A stretch of DNA of 64,000 nt from Tautonia plasticadhaerens (GTDB lineage: Bacteria > Planctomycetota > Planctomycetia > Isosphaerales > Isosphaeraceae), in NCBI RefSeq assembly GCF_007752535.1, contig NZ_CP036426.1, positions 3,038,001 to 3,102,000 on the forward strand, in the 5' to 3' direction. Shown here one piece after another: positions 18,774 to 27,501 of this stretch. The position numbers and the translations under genes are program-made. Every line of letters starts with the position of its first letter. Position 1 is the stretch's first letter. Below the pieces are notes generated by a model, which was not told where the DNA came from, searched no databases, and saw nothing but the letters and a program-made list of their open reading frames with translations.

Positions 18774-18934
18774 TCCCCCGGTCGTTCGGGCTCCCGATCG
18801 TCTCCTCATTCTTGCCGACCGAGGCCGGATCGGACAAGCGAGGCGATCCGGGGCAGGGGCGTCGTCGGGTATGATGGGCGACGACGACGACACACCGATG
18901 AAGCAAGCCGAGCCCGAATCCCGGAGCCCCGACC

Positions 18935-19285
18935 GTGGCCGATCAGCCGAACGTCCTGCACGCCCTGTCCGACCTCGTCGCCGATCGCAAGGCGAGCCCG
19001 CCGGCCGGGCGGTCGTACATGGTCTCGCTCCTGAACGGCGGCGTCCCGAAGATTTCGGGCAAGATCACCGAGGAGGCCGCCGAGGTCGTCGAGGCGGCCG
19101 ATGAGCCCGGCGACGAGGGAAAGTCCCACCTCGTCAAGGAGGTGGCGGACCTCGTCTTCCACTCGATCGTCCTGCTGGGCTGCCGGGACCTGCCCTGGTC
19201 GGAGGTCGAGGCCGAGCTGGGACGTCGGTTCGGCATCAGCGGGATCGTGGAGAAGGAGTCGAGGGGCAATGGGGAGGCGGGCTGA
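18935..19285 (+). CDS. hisE: phosphoribosyl-ATP pyrophosphohydrolase
   Basis: 116 residues from GTG 18935. An all-alpha NTP pyrophosphohydrolase with the MazG-like metal site KITEEAAEVVEAA (helix 1 EExxE) and HLVKEVADLVFHSIVLL (ExxD). GRSYMVSLLNGG is the typical HisE N-terminal strand. It hydrolyses PR-ATP to PR-AMP, the second step of histidine synthesis. It stands alone, away from other his genes, and is followed by a SUI1 gene after 59 bases. Confidence 0.93.
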   Translation: MADQPNVLHALSDLVADRKASPPAGRSYMVSLLNGGVPKISGKITEEAAEVVEAADEPGDEGKSHLVKEVADLVFHSIVLLGCRDLPWSEVEAELGRRFGISGIVEKESRGNGEAG

Positions 19286-19344
19286 TCGCCCCTCCCCCGC
19301 GTCCGCCACCGATCACCCGCCAGTTCATTCGAGGAGCCCCGCCG

Positions 19345-19704
19345 ATGGGCCGACTCTTCGCCGGCACCCAGTGGGACCGCCCCCCGCATTGCGAACGCTG
19401 CGGCGCCCCGGAATCCGAGTGCTCCTGCCCGCCCCCCGGGCCCGCCCCCCCCGAGCGGGTCGACCCCTCGACGCAGACCGCCCGGATCCGGGTCGAGAAG
19501 CGGCCGAAGGGGAAGATGGTGACCACCGTCCGGGGGCTCGACGCGCGGGGGAACGACCTGCCCGCGCTGGCCGCCCGGCTCAAGGCGGCCATCGGCGGCG
19601 GCGGCACGGTCAAGGACGACGGCACGATCGAGGTCCAGGGCGACCACCCCGACCGCGTCGAGGCGATCCTCGGCTCGATCGGCTACAAGACGAAGCGTGG
19701 CTGA
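19345..19704 (+). CDS. SUI1/YciH-type translation initiation factor
   Basis: 119 residues. The N-terminus carries four cysteines (CERC, CSC: a small zinc-ribbon-like knuckle at residues 16-28). The C-terminal 70 residues match the SUI1 domain (RIRVEKRPKGKMVTTVRGL; GGGGTVKDDGTIEVQGDH). Bacterial YciH proteins resemble eukaryotic eIF1 and act in start-codon selection; their physiological role is poorly known. GAGGAGC lies about 7 bases before the ATG. Confidence 0.9.
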   Translation: MGRLFAGTQWDRPPHCERCGAPESECSCPPPGPAPPERVDPSTQTARIRVEKRPKGKMVTTVRGLDARGNDLPALAARLKAAIGGGGTVKDDGTIEVQGDHPDRVEAILGSIGYKTKRG

Positions 19705-19713
19705 GCCCCTCCC

Positions 19714-20055
19714 ATGAGTCCCCCCACCCTCCGGCCCGCGCGGATCACCGCCGTCGGGCTCGCCTCGGTCGTCCTGGCCTGGCAGGCGGGCAACGCCGCG
19801 GCCGGTCGCTTCGTCCACCCGTTCCTCGTCGCCGACCTCGTGGTGTCCGCCTGGCTGCTGCTGGCCTCATGCTGGCCGGGCCGGAGAGGGGCGTCGGCGG
19901 CCCTGCTCTCGGGTTTCGGCGCGATGCTCGGCGTCTTCCTCTCGGCCGTCACCGGCCGGATGCTCTCGGGGGCGTTCGACGCGGGGACGGTCGCCGCCGC
20001 CCTCGGGATGGCGCCAAGCGTGATCGGCATCGCCCTGGTCACCCGGGCGGATTGA
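19714..20055 (+). CDS. small integral membrane protein
   Basis: 113 residues, not recognised. Three or four hydrophobic helices: about 14-32 (GLASVVLAWQAGNAAAG), 36-54, 62-82 and 90-108. No catalytic motif. It starts 9 bases after the SUI1 gene, so co-transcription is likely. A terminator-like hairpin follows at 20138. Confidence 0.65.
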   Translation: MSPPTLRPARITAVGLASVVLAWQAGNAAAGRFVHPFLVADLVVSAWLLLASCWPGRRGASAALLSGFGAMLGVFLSAVTGRMLSGAFDAGTVAAALGMAPSVIGIALVTRAD

Positions 20056-20137
20056 CCCGCCCCTCGATGTCTCCCGGGGCCATCGAATCTCAGGCTCTTG
20101 CTTGCATCCGGTGAAGCAAATCATTCTGATTGGAAAC

Positions 20138-20171
20138 GCCGTGTCCTGAACGCACGGCCGGATATTTTTTT
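20138..20171 (+). terminator. Rho-independent terminator
   Basis: A GCCGTG/CACGGC stem (20138-20143 with 20153-20158) and a 9-base loop are followed, after CGGATA, by seven T (20165-20171). It would end the hisE-SUI1-membrane protein unit. A second small stem (TTGCTT/AAGCAA, 20098-20119) lies just before. It ends 24 bases before the next start codon. Confidence 0.55.
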
Positions 20172-20195
20172 GAACCATAGACCCGGGGCCCGTCA

Positions 20196-21155
20196 ATGCG
20201 ACGCACAGTCCGGATTCGCTGGATCTCCGCGTTCTTCCTCGTCGGCCTGCTGATCGTCGCCGCCTTGGTGGCAGTGCTCCGCCCGGAGGACGGCAAGGGC
20301 CTGATGGCCCGCACACTGGGCGGGGACGACCGGACGTCATCGCTGCTCCGGATCGAGACCGATCCAGCCAACCCATTCTCGGTAGGCCGCCCCGACCGGG
20401 AGGAAGTCGACGCCCTCCTCCAGACCCAGGTGCAGCTGATCACCAGCCCGAGCGTCCTCACCGTGGCCGCATCGGATCGAGAGGTCTCCAGCCTGGAGTT
20501 CGTCAAGCGGTCGGGCGACGCCGTGGAGGCCATCCGGGATCACCTGGAGGTCAGGATCCTGGAAGGGTCCTCACTCGTCGAGGTCGCGTCCCGGGGCCTC
20601 CCCCCGGACGAGGGGGCGATCGTCGTCAACGCGGTCGTCGATGCCTTCCTCAGGGAAGATGCCACGTGGGCCGACGCGAGGAATCGGAATTCGATCATGC
20701 GGCTTGAAGCGTACCGCGAGGAGTTGGAGACGAAGGTCGAGGCCCTCTCGCAGTCTCTCGACGATGCCCGGAGGACCTCGGTCGCCCCGGATCGCCCGCC
20801 GGTCGACCGGGCGATCATCGAGGCCGACCTACTCGATTGCCTGGGCCAGTTGCGCCGCGTCCGGCTCGATCGGGCCGCCCTCCAGGCCGGGCCGGACGGG
20901 CCGGGAGTCGCGGAGGGGTCGTCGACGGAGATCGAGGCATTCAAACGGCAGGAAGCCCTGCTCATCTCCGAGCGAGACCGGATGGCCTCCCTGCTCGCCG
21001 AGTCGGACGAGGCCCTCGCGGCCGAGAGCCGGAGGCGGCCCGAGCTGGAACACCACCTGGAGCTGAAGCGTCGAGTCGACGACCGGATCGAACGACTCGA
21101 ATACGAGAGCCGGGGCTCGGCCCCGATCCTCATCATCTCCCGGGCGAGCCCCTGA
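20196..21155 (+). CDS. Wzz-like chain-length/polysaccharide co-polymerase protein
   Basis: 319 residues. One N-terminal membrane helix (ISAFFLVGLLIVAALVAVL, 10-28) leads into a Wzz-type periplasmic fold: LLQTQVQLITSPSVLTVAA, then EVRILEGSSLVEVASRGLPPDEGAIVVNAVV. A long coiled coil follows at about 150-290. The second C-terminal membrane helix and cytoplasmic kinase domain of the classical proteins are absent, so this is a one-helix variant. No glycan cluster adjoins it. Base composition is somewhat lower in G+C than the neighbours. Confidence 0.6.
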   Translation: MRRTVRIRWISAFFLVGLLIVAALVAVLRPEDGKGLMARTLGGDDRTSSLLRIETDPANPFSVGRPDREEVDALLQTQVQLITSPSVLTVAASDREVSSLEFVKRSGDAVEAIRDHLEVRILEGSSLVEVASRGLPPDEGAIVVNAVVDAFLREDATWADARNRNSIMRLEAYREELETKVEALSQSLDDARRTSVAPDRPPVDRAIIEADLLDCLGQLRRVRLDRAALQAGPDGPGVAEGSSTEIEAFKRQEALLISERDRMASLLAESDEALAAESRRRPELEHHLELKRRVDDRIERLEYESRGSAPILIISRASP

Positions 21156-21187
21156 ACCCACCCGGGCGGACGCGACCCGATCCGGTC

Positions 21188-22273
21188 TCAGCGCCGGGGG
21201 GCCAGGATCCAGGGGCCGGTCGGGGGCAGCAGGTGGCGGCCGAGGTAGCGGTAGGCCTCGTCCTGGTTGTCCCTGAAGTAGTGGATCGAGTGCGATTGTA
21301 GCGGGGCGGTCGCCAGCTCGACGTGGACCCCCCGGGAGGCGGCGAGCCAGGCGAAGGAGAGCGCCTGGGCGTCGAAGTTCCAGTTGTCCCGGCCGCCGAA
21401 GTGGCAGAACATCGCCAGCTCGCCGGGCTCCAGGTCGGTCGTGAACAGCAGGTCGGCCGGGTTGAGGGCCCGGATGATCTCCGTCACCTCGGGGCCGCTG
21501 CCGAAGACCGGCTCGATGTACTTCCTCGCCCGGGAGCGCCGGAGCCCGAAGTAGAAGACCGCGTAGACCTCCTCCGGGTCGTAGTACTCCTTCCAGCGGT
21601 AGCTGGCCGGGCTGAAGTCCTCCCGGGGGCCCTTGGGCCGGGCGTCGTCGTAGCGGATGTTCACCGGGGAGGCCAGCGTGGCGACCGCGCCGAAGAGGTC
21701 TCGGCGGCGGATGGCGATGCTCATCCCGCCGAAGCCGCCCCCCGAGAGGCCGAGGATGGCGTGTGCCTGCCGCTCCGGCCGGATGGAATAGTGCCGGGTC
21801 ACGAACGGGAGGACCTCGCCGACGAGGTGGTCCTCGAAGCGGCCTCCCCGGCCGTTGACGAACAGCGAGTGCGGCTCCCCGGTGCGATTCTCCCCGGAAT
21901 AGAGGCCGTCGGGGCAGGCGACGACGACCGGGGGCATCTCCCCCCGGAGGATCATCCGGTCGAGCCGGACCAGGGCCGGCGAGCCGAGGAAGACGTGCTC
22001 GTCGACGTACCCCATGTGCAGCCAGAGGATCACCGGATACGACCGCCTCGGGTCATAACCCGGGGGCGTGTAGACGTACAGGTCTCTCGGGCGGCCGAGG
22101 ATCGGGGAGTGGAGCCGGCGGTCGGCGCTGTGGTTCTGGGTGTAGTCGTCGACATGGCCGGAGAGCCGGTGATTGACCCAGTCGATGTTCACCAGGTCGC
22201 GGAACTGCGCGTGGGAGGATCCGGCCCCGATCAGCAGGACCATCGCCGCGATCGGGACTCGCCACCTGCGCAT
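21188..22273 (-). CDS. secreted alpha/beta-hydrolase (esterase D-like)
   Basis: 361 residues from ATG 22273 (MRRWRVPIAAM), with a signal peptide ending SSHAQ. The core is of the esterase D/feruloyl-esterase type: LYVYTPPGYDPRRSYPVILWLHMG, nucleophile elbow LGLSGGGFGG, and a C-terminal HSIHYF histidine. A long lid with YRWKEYYDPEEV separates strand and acid. Expected to hydrolyse an ester outside the cytoplasm; substrate unknown. Confidence 0.75.
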   Translation of the reverse strand: MRRWRVPIAAMVLLIGAGSSHAQFRDLVNIDWVNHRLSGHVDDYTQNHSADRRLHSPILGRPRDLYVYTPPGYDPRRSYPVILWLHMGYVDEHVFLGSPALVRLDRMILRGEMPPVVVACPDGLYSGENRTGEPHSLFVNGRGGRFEDHLVGEVLPFVTRHYSIRPERQAHAILGLSGGGFGGMSIAIRRRDLFGAVATLASPVNIRYDDARPKGPREDFSPASYRWKEYYDPEEVYAVFYFGLRRSRARKYIEPVFGSGPEVTEIIRALNPADLLFTTDLEPGELAMFCHFGGRDNWNFDAQALSFAWLAASRGVHVELATAPLQSHSIHYFRDNQDEAYRYLGRHLLPPTGPWILAPRR

Positions 22274-22371
22274 GATCGACCCTCGAAATCCTTCCGGGGC
22301 GACGCGACCCCCCGACCCCGAGCGGCGGGAGCCCATCCGGTATCATCCATCGGCCGGCCGACCCGCCGACT

Positions 22372-23046
22372 TCAGTCGATCGCCCCGGGCCGTCCGACCC
22401 GGCCCAGGGCGGACCGGGCCGCCGAGACGACTTCGGGGACCTCGGCCATGCCGCCGGCCCCCACGTCCCCGCAGGCCAGGCGCTTGGAGATCGGCGCCAC
22501 CAGCGAAAGGCCGGGGGCGTGGCGGTCGAAGACCGCGGTCGCCTCGTCGAGCGTCCAGGGGCCCGGGGGGCCGCCGTCCCCCCGGTCTTCGAGCAGGAGC
22601 CGGAGGTGGCGTCGGGTGACGGGGCTGTCCCACATCAGGGTGTTCATCGCCGGGGCGAGGACCACCGGCCGGGAGAATTCCCAGGCGCGGAACAGGCAGG
22701 TGAGGCAATTGTCGCTCAATCCGAGGGCGAACTTGCCCAGCGTGTTGGCGTCGATCGGCGCGACGACGAGCAGATCGGCCCAGCGTCTCAGCTCGATGTG
22801 CAGGACCGGGTCGTCGCGCCGCCAGCGGTCGAAGGCCCATTCGTCGGCGTCCCGGTAGAGCGGGCCGCCGAGGCGGAGGGCGTCGTCCTCGTCGGGGGGG
22901 CCGAGGTCGGCCGGGTCGAAGAACTTCAGGGCCGCCTCGGTGGCGACCACGCGGACGGCGTGGCCGTCGGCCCGCAGCGCCGCCCGCAGCGTCGGGGTGC
23001 GGAGCGCGGCGACGGAGCCGGTCACTCCCAGGATGATCCGGGCCAT
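22372..23046 (-). CDS. coaC: phosphopantothenoylcysteine decarboxylase (standalone CoaC)
   Basis: 224 residues. An HFCD-family flavoprotein with ILGVTGSVAA at the N-terminus, the catalytic-loop segment HIELRRWADLLVVAPIDANTLGKFA, the PxMNxxMW motif (APAMNTLMW) and the substrate-clamp motif RLACGDVGAGGM. It decarboxylates phosphopantothenoylcysteine to 4'-phosphopantetheine for coenzyme A. In most bacteria this domain is fused to the CoaB synthetase. Here the CoaB part is absent and must be elsewhere. An 81-codon gene precedes it by 69 bases. Confidence 0.85.
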   Translation of the reverse strand: MARIILGVTGSVAALRTPTLRAALRADGHAVRVVATEAALKFFDPADLGPPDEDDALRLGGPLYRDADEWAFDRWRRDDPVLHIELRRWADLLVVAPIDANTLGKFALGLSDNCLTCLFRAWEFSRPVVLAPAMNTLMWDSPVTRRHLRLLLEDRGDGGPPGPWTLDEATAVFDRHAPGLSLVAPISKRLACGDVGAGGMAEVPEVVSAARSALGRVGRPGAID

Positions 23047-23115
23047 CGGGGGGGCCTCCTGTCCCGCTCCGCGACTCGGCCGGCCGGGGGGCCGACGACT
23101 CGCCCCGTCCCGCGC

Positions 23116-23361
23116 TCAGCGGCACTCGGCCGTGAGCGGGGCCATGGTCTCGTTGACGGCCTCGGAGAGGCGGCTGAGCAGGTCGCGGTGCAGCTGGCGG
23201 TATTCTCGGCGGGTGAGCAGCAGGCGCTCGTGGGCGCGGCGGGTGAGCAGGGCGGCGACGGCCTTCAGGTCGGCCTCGACCAGCCCGGTGAGCTCCTCGA
23301 ATTCCGGGGGCAGGCTCAGCTCGGTCACGGGGGCGGTCGACGTGTCGCTGGGGCAGGACAT
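23116..23361 (-). CDS. small helical hypothetical protein, 81 aa
   Basis: Not recognised. Predicted mostly alpha-helical, with a heptad-like leucine pattern at residues 22-72. Expression signals are unusually good for this window: AAGGAGG lies 7 bases before the ATG, and a hairpin and a TTGACT box lie upstream. Probably co-transcribed with coaC. The genomic place resembles that of rpoZ beside coaBC in other bacteria, but the sequence is not omega-like. Confidence 0.6.
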   Translation of the reverse strand: MSCPSDTSTAPVTELSLPPEFEELTGLVEADLKAVAALLTRRAHERLLLTRREYRQLHRDLLSRLSEAVNETMAPLTAECR

Positions 23362-23743
23362 CTCAAACCCTCCTTGGCTGGGACCTCCGCGGCGGCACGG
23401 ACTCCCCGTGCCTGATGAACACGATTAGCCGCGAGGAGGTCGCCAGTCAAGACTCGAATGGTGCTCGGTTCCGTCGTGATCGGCGATCCGAGCGGTGCAA
23501 GGCGTATGCCGGGCGACGGCTCGCCCGGCCTCGATCGTTCACATCTGCACCCGTACGCGGCGGGGACGGCCCCGTCGCTCGGGGGGTTCTCGGCGTCTCG
23601 GGAGGCCGAGCCCTCGGCGGGCGCCTCGGGCGGACGGCCTCGGGGAGGGAGGTCCGGCTCGGCACGTGACCGGTTCAGGCGTCATTGTATGCAACGGCGT
23701 CAAGGCCCGTGCGTGACGCCCATTCGGGGATCTCGGGGGGGGC
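23362..23743. other. gene-free stretch
   Basis: 382 bases between the 81-aa gene and the Mrr-like gene. Short open frames here are Arg/Pro-rich and uncharacteristic. Apart from the promoter and hairpin at its left end I see nothing. Confidence 0.5.
23394..23450 (-). promoter_or_regulatory. putative promoter and leader hairpin of the 81-aa gene
   Basis: On the minus strand TTGACT (23450-23445) is followed after 17 bases by the weak -10 TAATCG (23427-23422). In the leader, GGCACGG/CCGTGCC (23394-23400 with 23406-23412) forms a 7-bp stem with a 5-base loop. Only the -35 is a strong match. Confidence 0.3.
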
Positions 23744-24604
23744 TCAGAACCAGGCCGGCTCGGGCTCCTTCACCGCGCCGGGGCCCATCGCCTCCCGGAC
23801 CAGCTCGACGAGCCTCGGGCCGTCGACCAGCTCGATGGGGTGATCGGCGGCGAACCGCTCGGCGGCCAGGGAAAAGGTCTTGGTCGTGACGAAGAACCCC
23901 TTGTGGCTGCCCGAGTGGTGGATCGTCCCCAGGAACTTCTGCAGCTCGGGAGACCCCACCACCCCCTTCTTGTGGTACTTGCACTGTACGACGCCACGGA
24001 GCCCCTGGCGCTCCACCTTCAGGTCGATCCCCTCGTCGCCGGTCCCGCCGACCCGGTCGACCGCGAAGCCGATCGCCTCGAACAGCTCGGCCACGAACTC
24101 CTCGAACCCCTCGGGGGTCAGGCCGTCGAGCTGGGCGAGCTTCAGGTCGGCCCGGCGGGCCTGGAGCCGCAGCCGCTCGGCCTTCTCCCTCGCCTCGGCG
24201 ACGGCCTCCTGGATCGCCTTCCGCCTCCGCTCCACCTGCGGCCCCTCGGGCCCGGACAGCGTGCCGGCGTAGCGCTCGATCTTGAACAGGACGTTGCGGA
24301 TCGTGTTGTCCAGCCTCGCCCGCTCGGCCCGGGTCAGCTGGTTCTCGAACCGCCGGAAGACGGCGTACTCCAGGTGCTCGAACGCCCCCTCCAGCTCGGC
24401 CTCCGACCGGATCGCCGGCGCCTCGTCGTTGTACGAGACGCTCGTCCAGAGCATCCCCTGATCGGGTCGGCCCCGGCCCCGGGCGCCCGGCTCGGCGGGC
24501 GGGGCCGGGGCCCCGGCCCGCGTCCCGGGCGGCCCGGCCTCGGCGGCCCGGGCGCGGAACCATTCCAGCATCAGCTCGGCGCACTGAGGTCCCAGGCACT
24601 CCAT
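23744..24604 (-). CDS. Mrr-like restriction endonuclease-fold protein
   Basis: 286 residues. The C-terminal third is an Mrr_cat domain with the PD-(D/E)xK core: TPEGFEEFVAELFEAIGF, GGTGDEGIDLKV (the catalytic D), VQCKYHKK (QxK) and VGSPELQKFLG. A coiled coil rich in Arg, Glu and Ala (about residues 105-165) precedes it, and the N-terminal 50 residues are Gly/Pro-rich. Related proteins cleave modified or foreign DNA. There is no methylase or helicase partner beside it. It could equally be a housekeeping nuclease. Confidence 0.82.
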   Translation of the reverse strand: MECLGPQCAELMLEWFRARAAEAGPPGTRAGAPAPPAEPGARGRGRPDQGMLWTSVSYNDEAPAIRSEAELEGAFEHLEYAVFRRFENQLTRAERARLDNTIRNVLFKIERYAGTLSGPEGPQVERRRKAIQEAVAEAREKAERLRLQARRADLKLAQLDGLTPEGFEEFVAELFEAIGFAVDRVGGTGDEGIDLKVERQGLRGVVQCKYHKKGVVGSPELQKFLGTIHHSGSHKGFFVTTKTFSLAAERFAADHPIELVDGPRLVELVREAMGPGAVKEPEPAWF

Positions 24605-24854
24605 CGGTCGGTGCGGCTCCTCGGGTCTCGATCGTCGCTCGACCGGGTCGTCGGGGGGGCCGGGCCCTCCCGGCCGGTCGATCCGCTGCCCTCGGCCGGG
24701 GGCGATCCGTCCGCCCCCAGGGAGGCCCCATCATAGCCGAACCGCCGGCCGGATCCACCGGCCGCCGGCCTCGTCGACGAACCGGGAGGGGACGGCCGAG
24801 GGCCCTCGGCCGACGGGAGGGGCGATCCCCCCCGCCATCGGGTCTCCCGACGGC

Positions 24855-26450
24855 TCAGGCCGAGGGTTCCCCCCCCAACCCCTCCGCCGCGCGGGCGAAT
24901 GGGGCGCCGCCCGGGTCGGCCAGCTCGGGGTCCTTCTGGGCGCCGGGGACGCCGAGGATGTCGTCGAAGGGGTCGGGGTCGCGGCGGGCGGAGACGTCCC
25001 GGACGGCCCGGTCGAGCCGCCGCTGGACCACATCGAGCAGGAAGTGGAACAGGAAGGTGAAGGTCAGGGCCGACCCCACGGCGGCGACCCGGGGGGGGCC
25101 GAACCCGACCTCGAACGCCGGCCCGGCGTCCTCCATCAGGCCGGTCGAGATCATGATCCCGGCCAGCGGGCTCAGGGCCGCCGAGGTCAGGGAGGCCTGC
25201 GGGTCGAACTGGCCGGCGGCCAGCCCCCCGGCGATCACCAGGGGGACGATCCAGGCGAAGAAGAGGAACAGGGCGAAGAGGGTGTGGCCATGCTTCCTCA
25301 TGTAGAGCTGCGCCGCCTGGAGCCCGAGCCCGACGTAGGCGATCGTCAGGACGCCGATGGCGATCGTCTGCGAGTAGGCCGAAGGCCCCCCCCGCTCCCG
25401 GCCCTCGACCACCTCCCAGGCGACCGTCGTCCCCAGCAGCACGACGGCGCAGAGCACGAAGAGGGACAGGCGGTTGGCCCCCGGGTCGGCCCAGGGGCTC
25501 GGCCGCTTCCGGCCCATCCGGATCGCCCGGCGGAGGCCCTTGATGTACTCGCTGCGGTCCGGGGTGACCGTGACGGCCAGCAGGATCGCCACGAAGACCA
25601 GGGCGTAGAGCAGGCTGACGACGAGGAAGTCGTACCCCCGGAGCGACCACGTCACCCCGAGCACCAGGGTCACGATCGTGACCAGGAACGCGATCGCCTG
25701 GGGCTTGGAGAAGAGGTGGATCCGGTCGGAGCGCATCCGCCGGACCGAGGGGATGAACAGGAAGCCGATCAGGATCGCTTCATACGCGACCACCAGGACC
25801 ATCCAGGGCACCGGCAGGCCGAAGAAGCGGATCGTCGCCATCTGGCCGGCGAGGTCGAACAGGAAGAACTGGATGCCGAAGAAGATCCCCTGGCCCATGA
25901 ACAGGCCGAAGATGACCAGGCCGATCAGGCCCCGGTTGCCGGCCTTGGGCTTCTTGCTGACCATCGCCCCCAGCAGCGTGAGCGTGTGCACCAGCCAGGC
26001 GGCCAGCAGCAGGGGGAACTCGAAGGCCGCGAGCCCCTGCCAGCCCACGGGCCCGATCACGGCCAGGAAGATCGCGAAGGGCATCGTCAGCAGCGTCAGC
26101 CAGTATTCCAGCAGCGGCGCCCCGAAGAAGAAGCCGATCGCCAGCCACAGCGGCGGCACCGGGGAGACCCGGTGGAAGTCGAGGATCCCGCTCTCCCTCG
26201 CCCCCCCGACCGACCCGCCGATCTCCCCCGCACCGGCGAAGACCAGCGCGACGACCTGGAGCATGATCACCATGGTCAGGGGAGTCGTGCCGAGCAGCCC
26301 GTTCTGCTGGTAGAAGACCCAGCAGATGACGGCGCAGAGCGTCACCACCACGATCGACCAGGGCACCACCCGGTTGCGACGCAGCCGGGACCGGGAGTGC
26401 TTGGTCAGGATCGGGTTGTCCAGGACGATGTCGAGCACGCCGGCCATCAC
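24855..26450 (-). CDS. ABC-2 type exporter permease
   Basis: 531 residues with about 12 membrane helices (first 29-50, WSIVVVTLCAVICWVFY). The first half has the ABC-2 pattern seen with gliding or Nos-type exporters (GGARESGILDFHRVSPVPP). The C-terminal 50 residues are soluble and acidic. The start overlaps the ATPase stop codon: GTG 26450 gives a 4-base overlap and ATG 26447 a 1-base overlap. It forms an exporter with the preceding ATPase; the cargo is unknown. Confidence 0.8.
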   Translation of the reverse strand: MMAGVLDIVLDNPILTKHSRSRLRRNRVVPWSIVVVTLCAVICWVFYQQNGLLGTTPLTMVIMLQVVALVFAGAGEIGGSVGGARESGILDFHRVSPVPPLWLAIGFFFGAPLLEYWLTLLTMPFAIFLAVIGPVGWQGLAAFEFPLLLAAWLVHTLTLLGAMVSKKPKAGNRGLIGLVIFGLFMGQGIFFGIQFFLFDLAGQMATIRFFGLPVPWMVLVVAYEAILIGFLFIPSVRRMRSDRIHLFSKPQAIAFLVTIVTLVLGVTWSLRGYDFLVVSLLYALVFVAILLAVTVTPDRSEYIKGLRRAIRMGRKRPSPWADPGANRLSLFVLCAVVLLGTTVAWEVVEGRERGGPSAYSQTIAIGVLTIAYVGLGLQAAQLYMRKHGHTLFALFLFFAWIVPLVIAGGLAAGQFDPQASLTSAALSPLAGIMISTGLMEDAGPAFEVGFGPPRVAAVGSALTFTFLFHFLLDVVQRRLDRAVRDVSARRDPDPFDDILGVPGAQKDPELADPGGAPFARAAEGLGGEPSA

Positions 26451-27376
26451 GAGAGCTCCTTGGCGCCGACCTTCAGGAAGAGCTCCTCGAGCCCTTCCTT
26501 GCGACGGCCGAACGAGGCCACCCGCACCCCCGAGCCGACGAGCGACGCGAGCAGCCCGGCCGCCTGCTCGGCGTCGCCGTGGTACGGGACCTCGAACGTC
26601 CTGCCGTTGACCCGCTCGACCCCCGAGGCACCCGGGTCGGCCTCGACGACCCTCCGCAGCTCGTCGGCCCCGTCCAGCACCTCGATCACCAGCACCCCGG
26701 CCCCCAGGACCCGGTCCCGGACCGCGTCGACCGTGCCGCTGACCACCATCCGGCCGCGTTCCATGATGGCGACCGACGTGCAGAACTCCGTCATCTCGGC
26801 CAGGATGTGCGAGGAGATCAGCACGGTCTTCCCCTCGCTCGCCAGCCTCCGGAGGATGTTCTTCAGGTCGATTCGCCCCCTCGGGTCGACCCCGCTGGAC
26901 GGCTCGTCCAGCAGCAGGACCTTCGGGTCGGGGATCAGCGTCTTGGCCAGCATCGCCCGCTGCCTCATGCCCCGGGAGAGGGTGGCGACGAATTCGTCCT
27001 TCTTCTCCATCAGGCCGACCAGTTCCAGGGAGCGGTCGACCACCCCCGGCCGCTCCTTCCGGGGGATGAAGTAGCTGTTGGCGAACAGGTCGAGGAACTC
27101 CCAGACCTTCAGGTCGTCGTACATCGGCGGGAAGTCGGGCATGAAGGCGACCACCTTGCAGGCGTCCCGGGGCCGCTCCCTCATGTCGACGCCGGCGAGG
27201 TCGATCTGACCGTAGGTCGGCTCGATCAGCCCGAGGATCGCCCGCATCGCCGTCGTCTTGCCGGCGCCGTTGGGGCCGATCAGCCCGCAGACCTCCCCCG
27301 GCCCGACCTCCAGCGACAGGTCGTGCACCGCACAGACCGTGTCGTAGTCGACCCGGAGGTCCTTCACGTGGATCAT
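26447..27376 (-). CDS. ABC transporter ATP-binding protein
   Basis: 309 residues. Walker A LIGPNGAGKTTAMRAI (about residues 34-49), signature LSRGMRQRAMLAKTL, Walker B KVLLLDEPSSGVDP and the H-loop ISSHILAE are all present. The C-terminal 80 residues form the DrrA-like accessory domain. The nucleotide-binding half of a two-gene ABC-2 exporter, overlapping the permease gene. Confidence 0.93.
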   Translation of the reverse strand: MIHVKDLRVDYDTVCAVHDLSLEVGPGEVCGLIGPNGAGKTTAMRAILGLIEPTYGQIDLAGVDMRERPRDACKVVAFMPDFPPMYDDLKVWEFLDLFANSYFIPRKERPGVVDRSLELVGLMEKKDEFVATLSRGMRQRAMLAKTLIPDPKVLLLDEPSSGVDPRGRIDLKNILRRLASEGKTVLISSHILAEMTEFCTSVAIMERGRMVVSGTVDAVRDRVLGAGVLVIEVLDGADELRRVVEADPGASGVERVNGRTFEVPYHGDAEQAAGLLASLVGSGVRVASFGRRKEGLEELFLKVGAKELS

Positions 27377-27501
27377 GCGTCCGCTCCCGACCGATTCAAG
27401 ACCGCCGATCGCCGCCGCTACGGTATGGCGGCCGGGTGTTGCTGTCCATAGGATGACGGGCGTCGCCCTCCCGACCGGATCCGACCGCCGGAGCCCTCGC
27501 G

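Noticed and set aside
18870-18875. TATGAT box upstream of hisE
   Set aside because: A good -10 hexamer but nothing like a -35 at 16-18 bases, so a promoter is not supported.
23447-23665. 72-codon minus-strand frame before the Mrr-like gene
   Set aside because: Arg/Pro-rich, no start signals, and the same stretch is open in plus-strand frames too.
25044-27074. 676-codon plus-strand frame
   Set aside because: Antisense to the ABC permease and ATPase genes; composition is Gln/Arg/Asp-rich noise.
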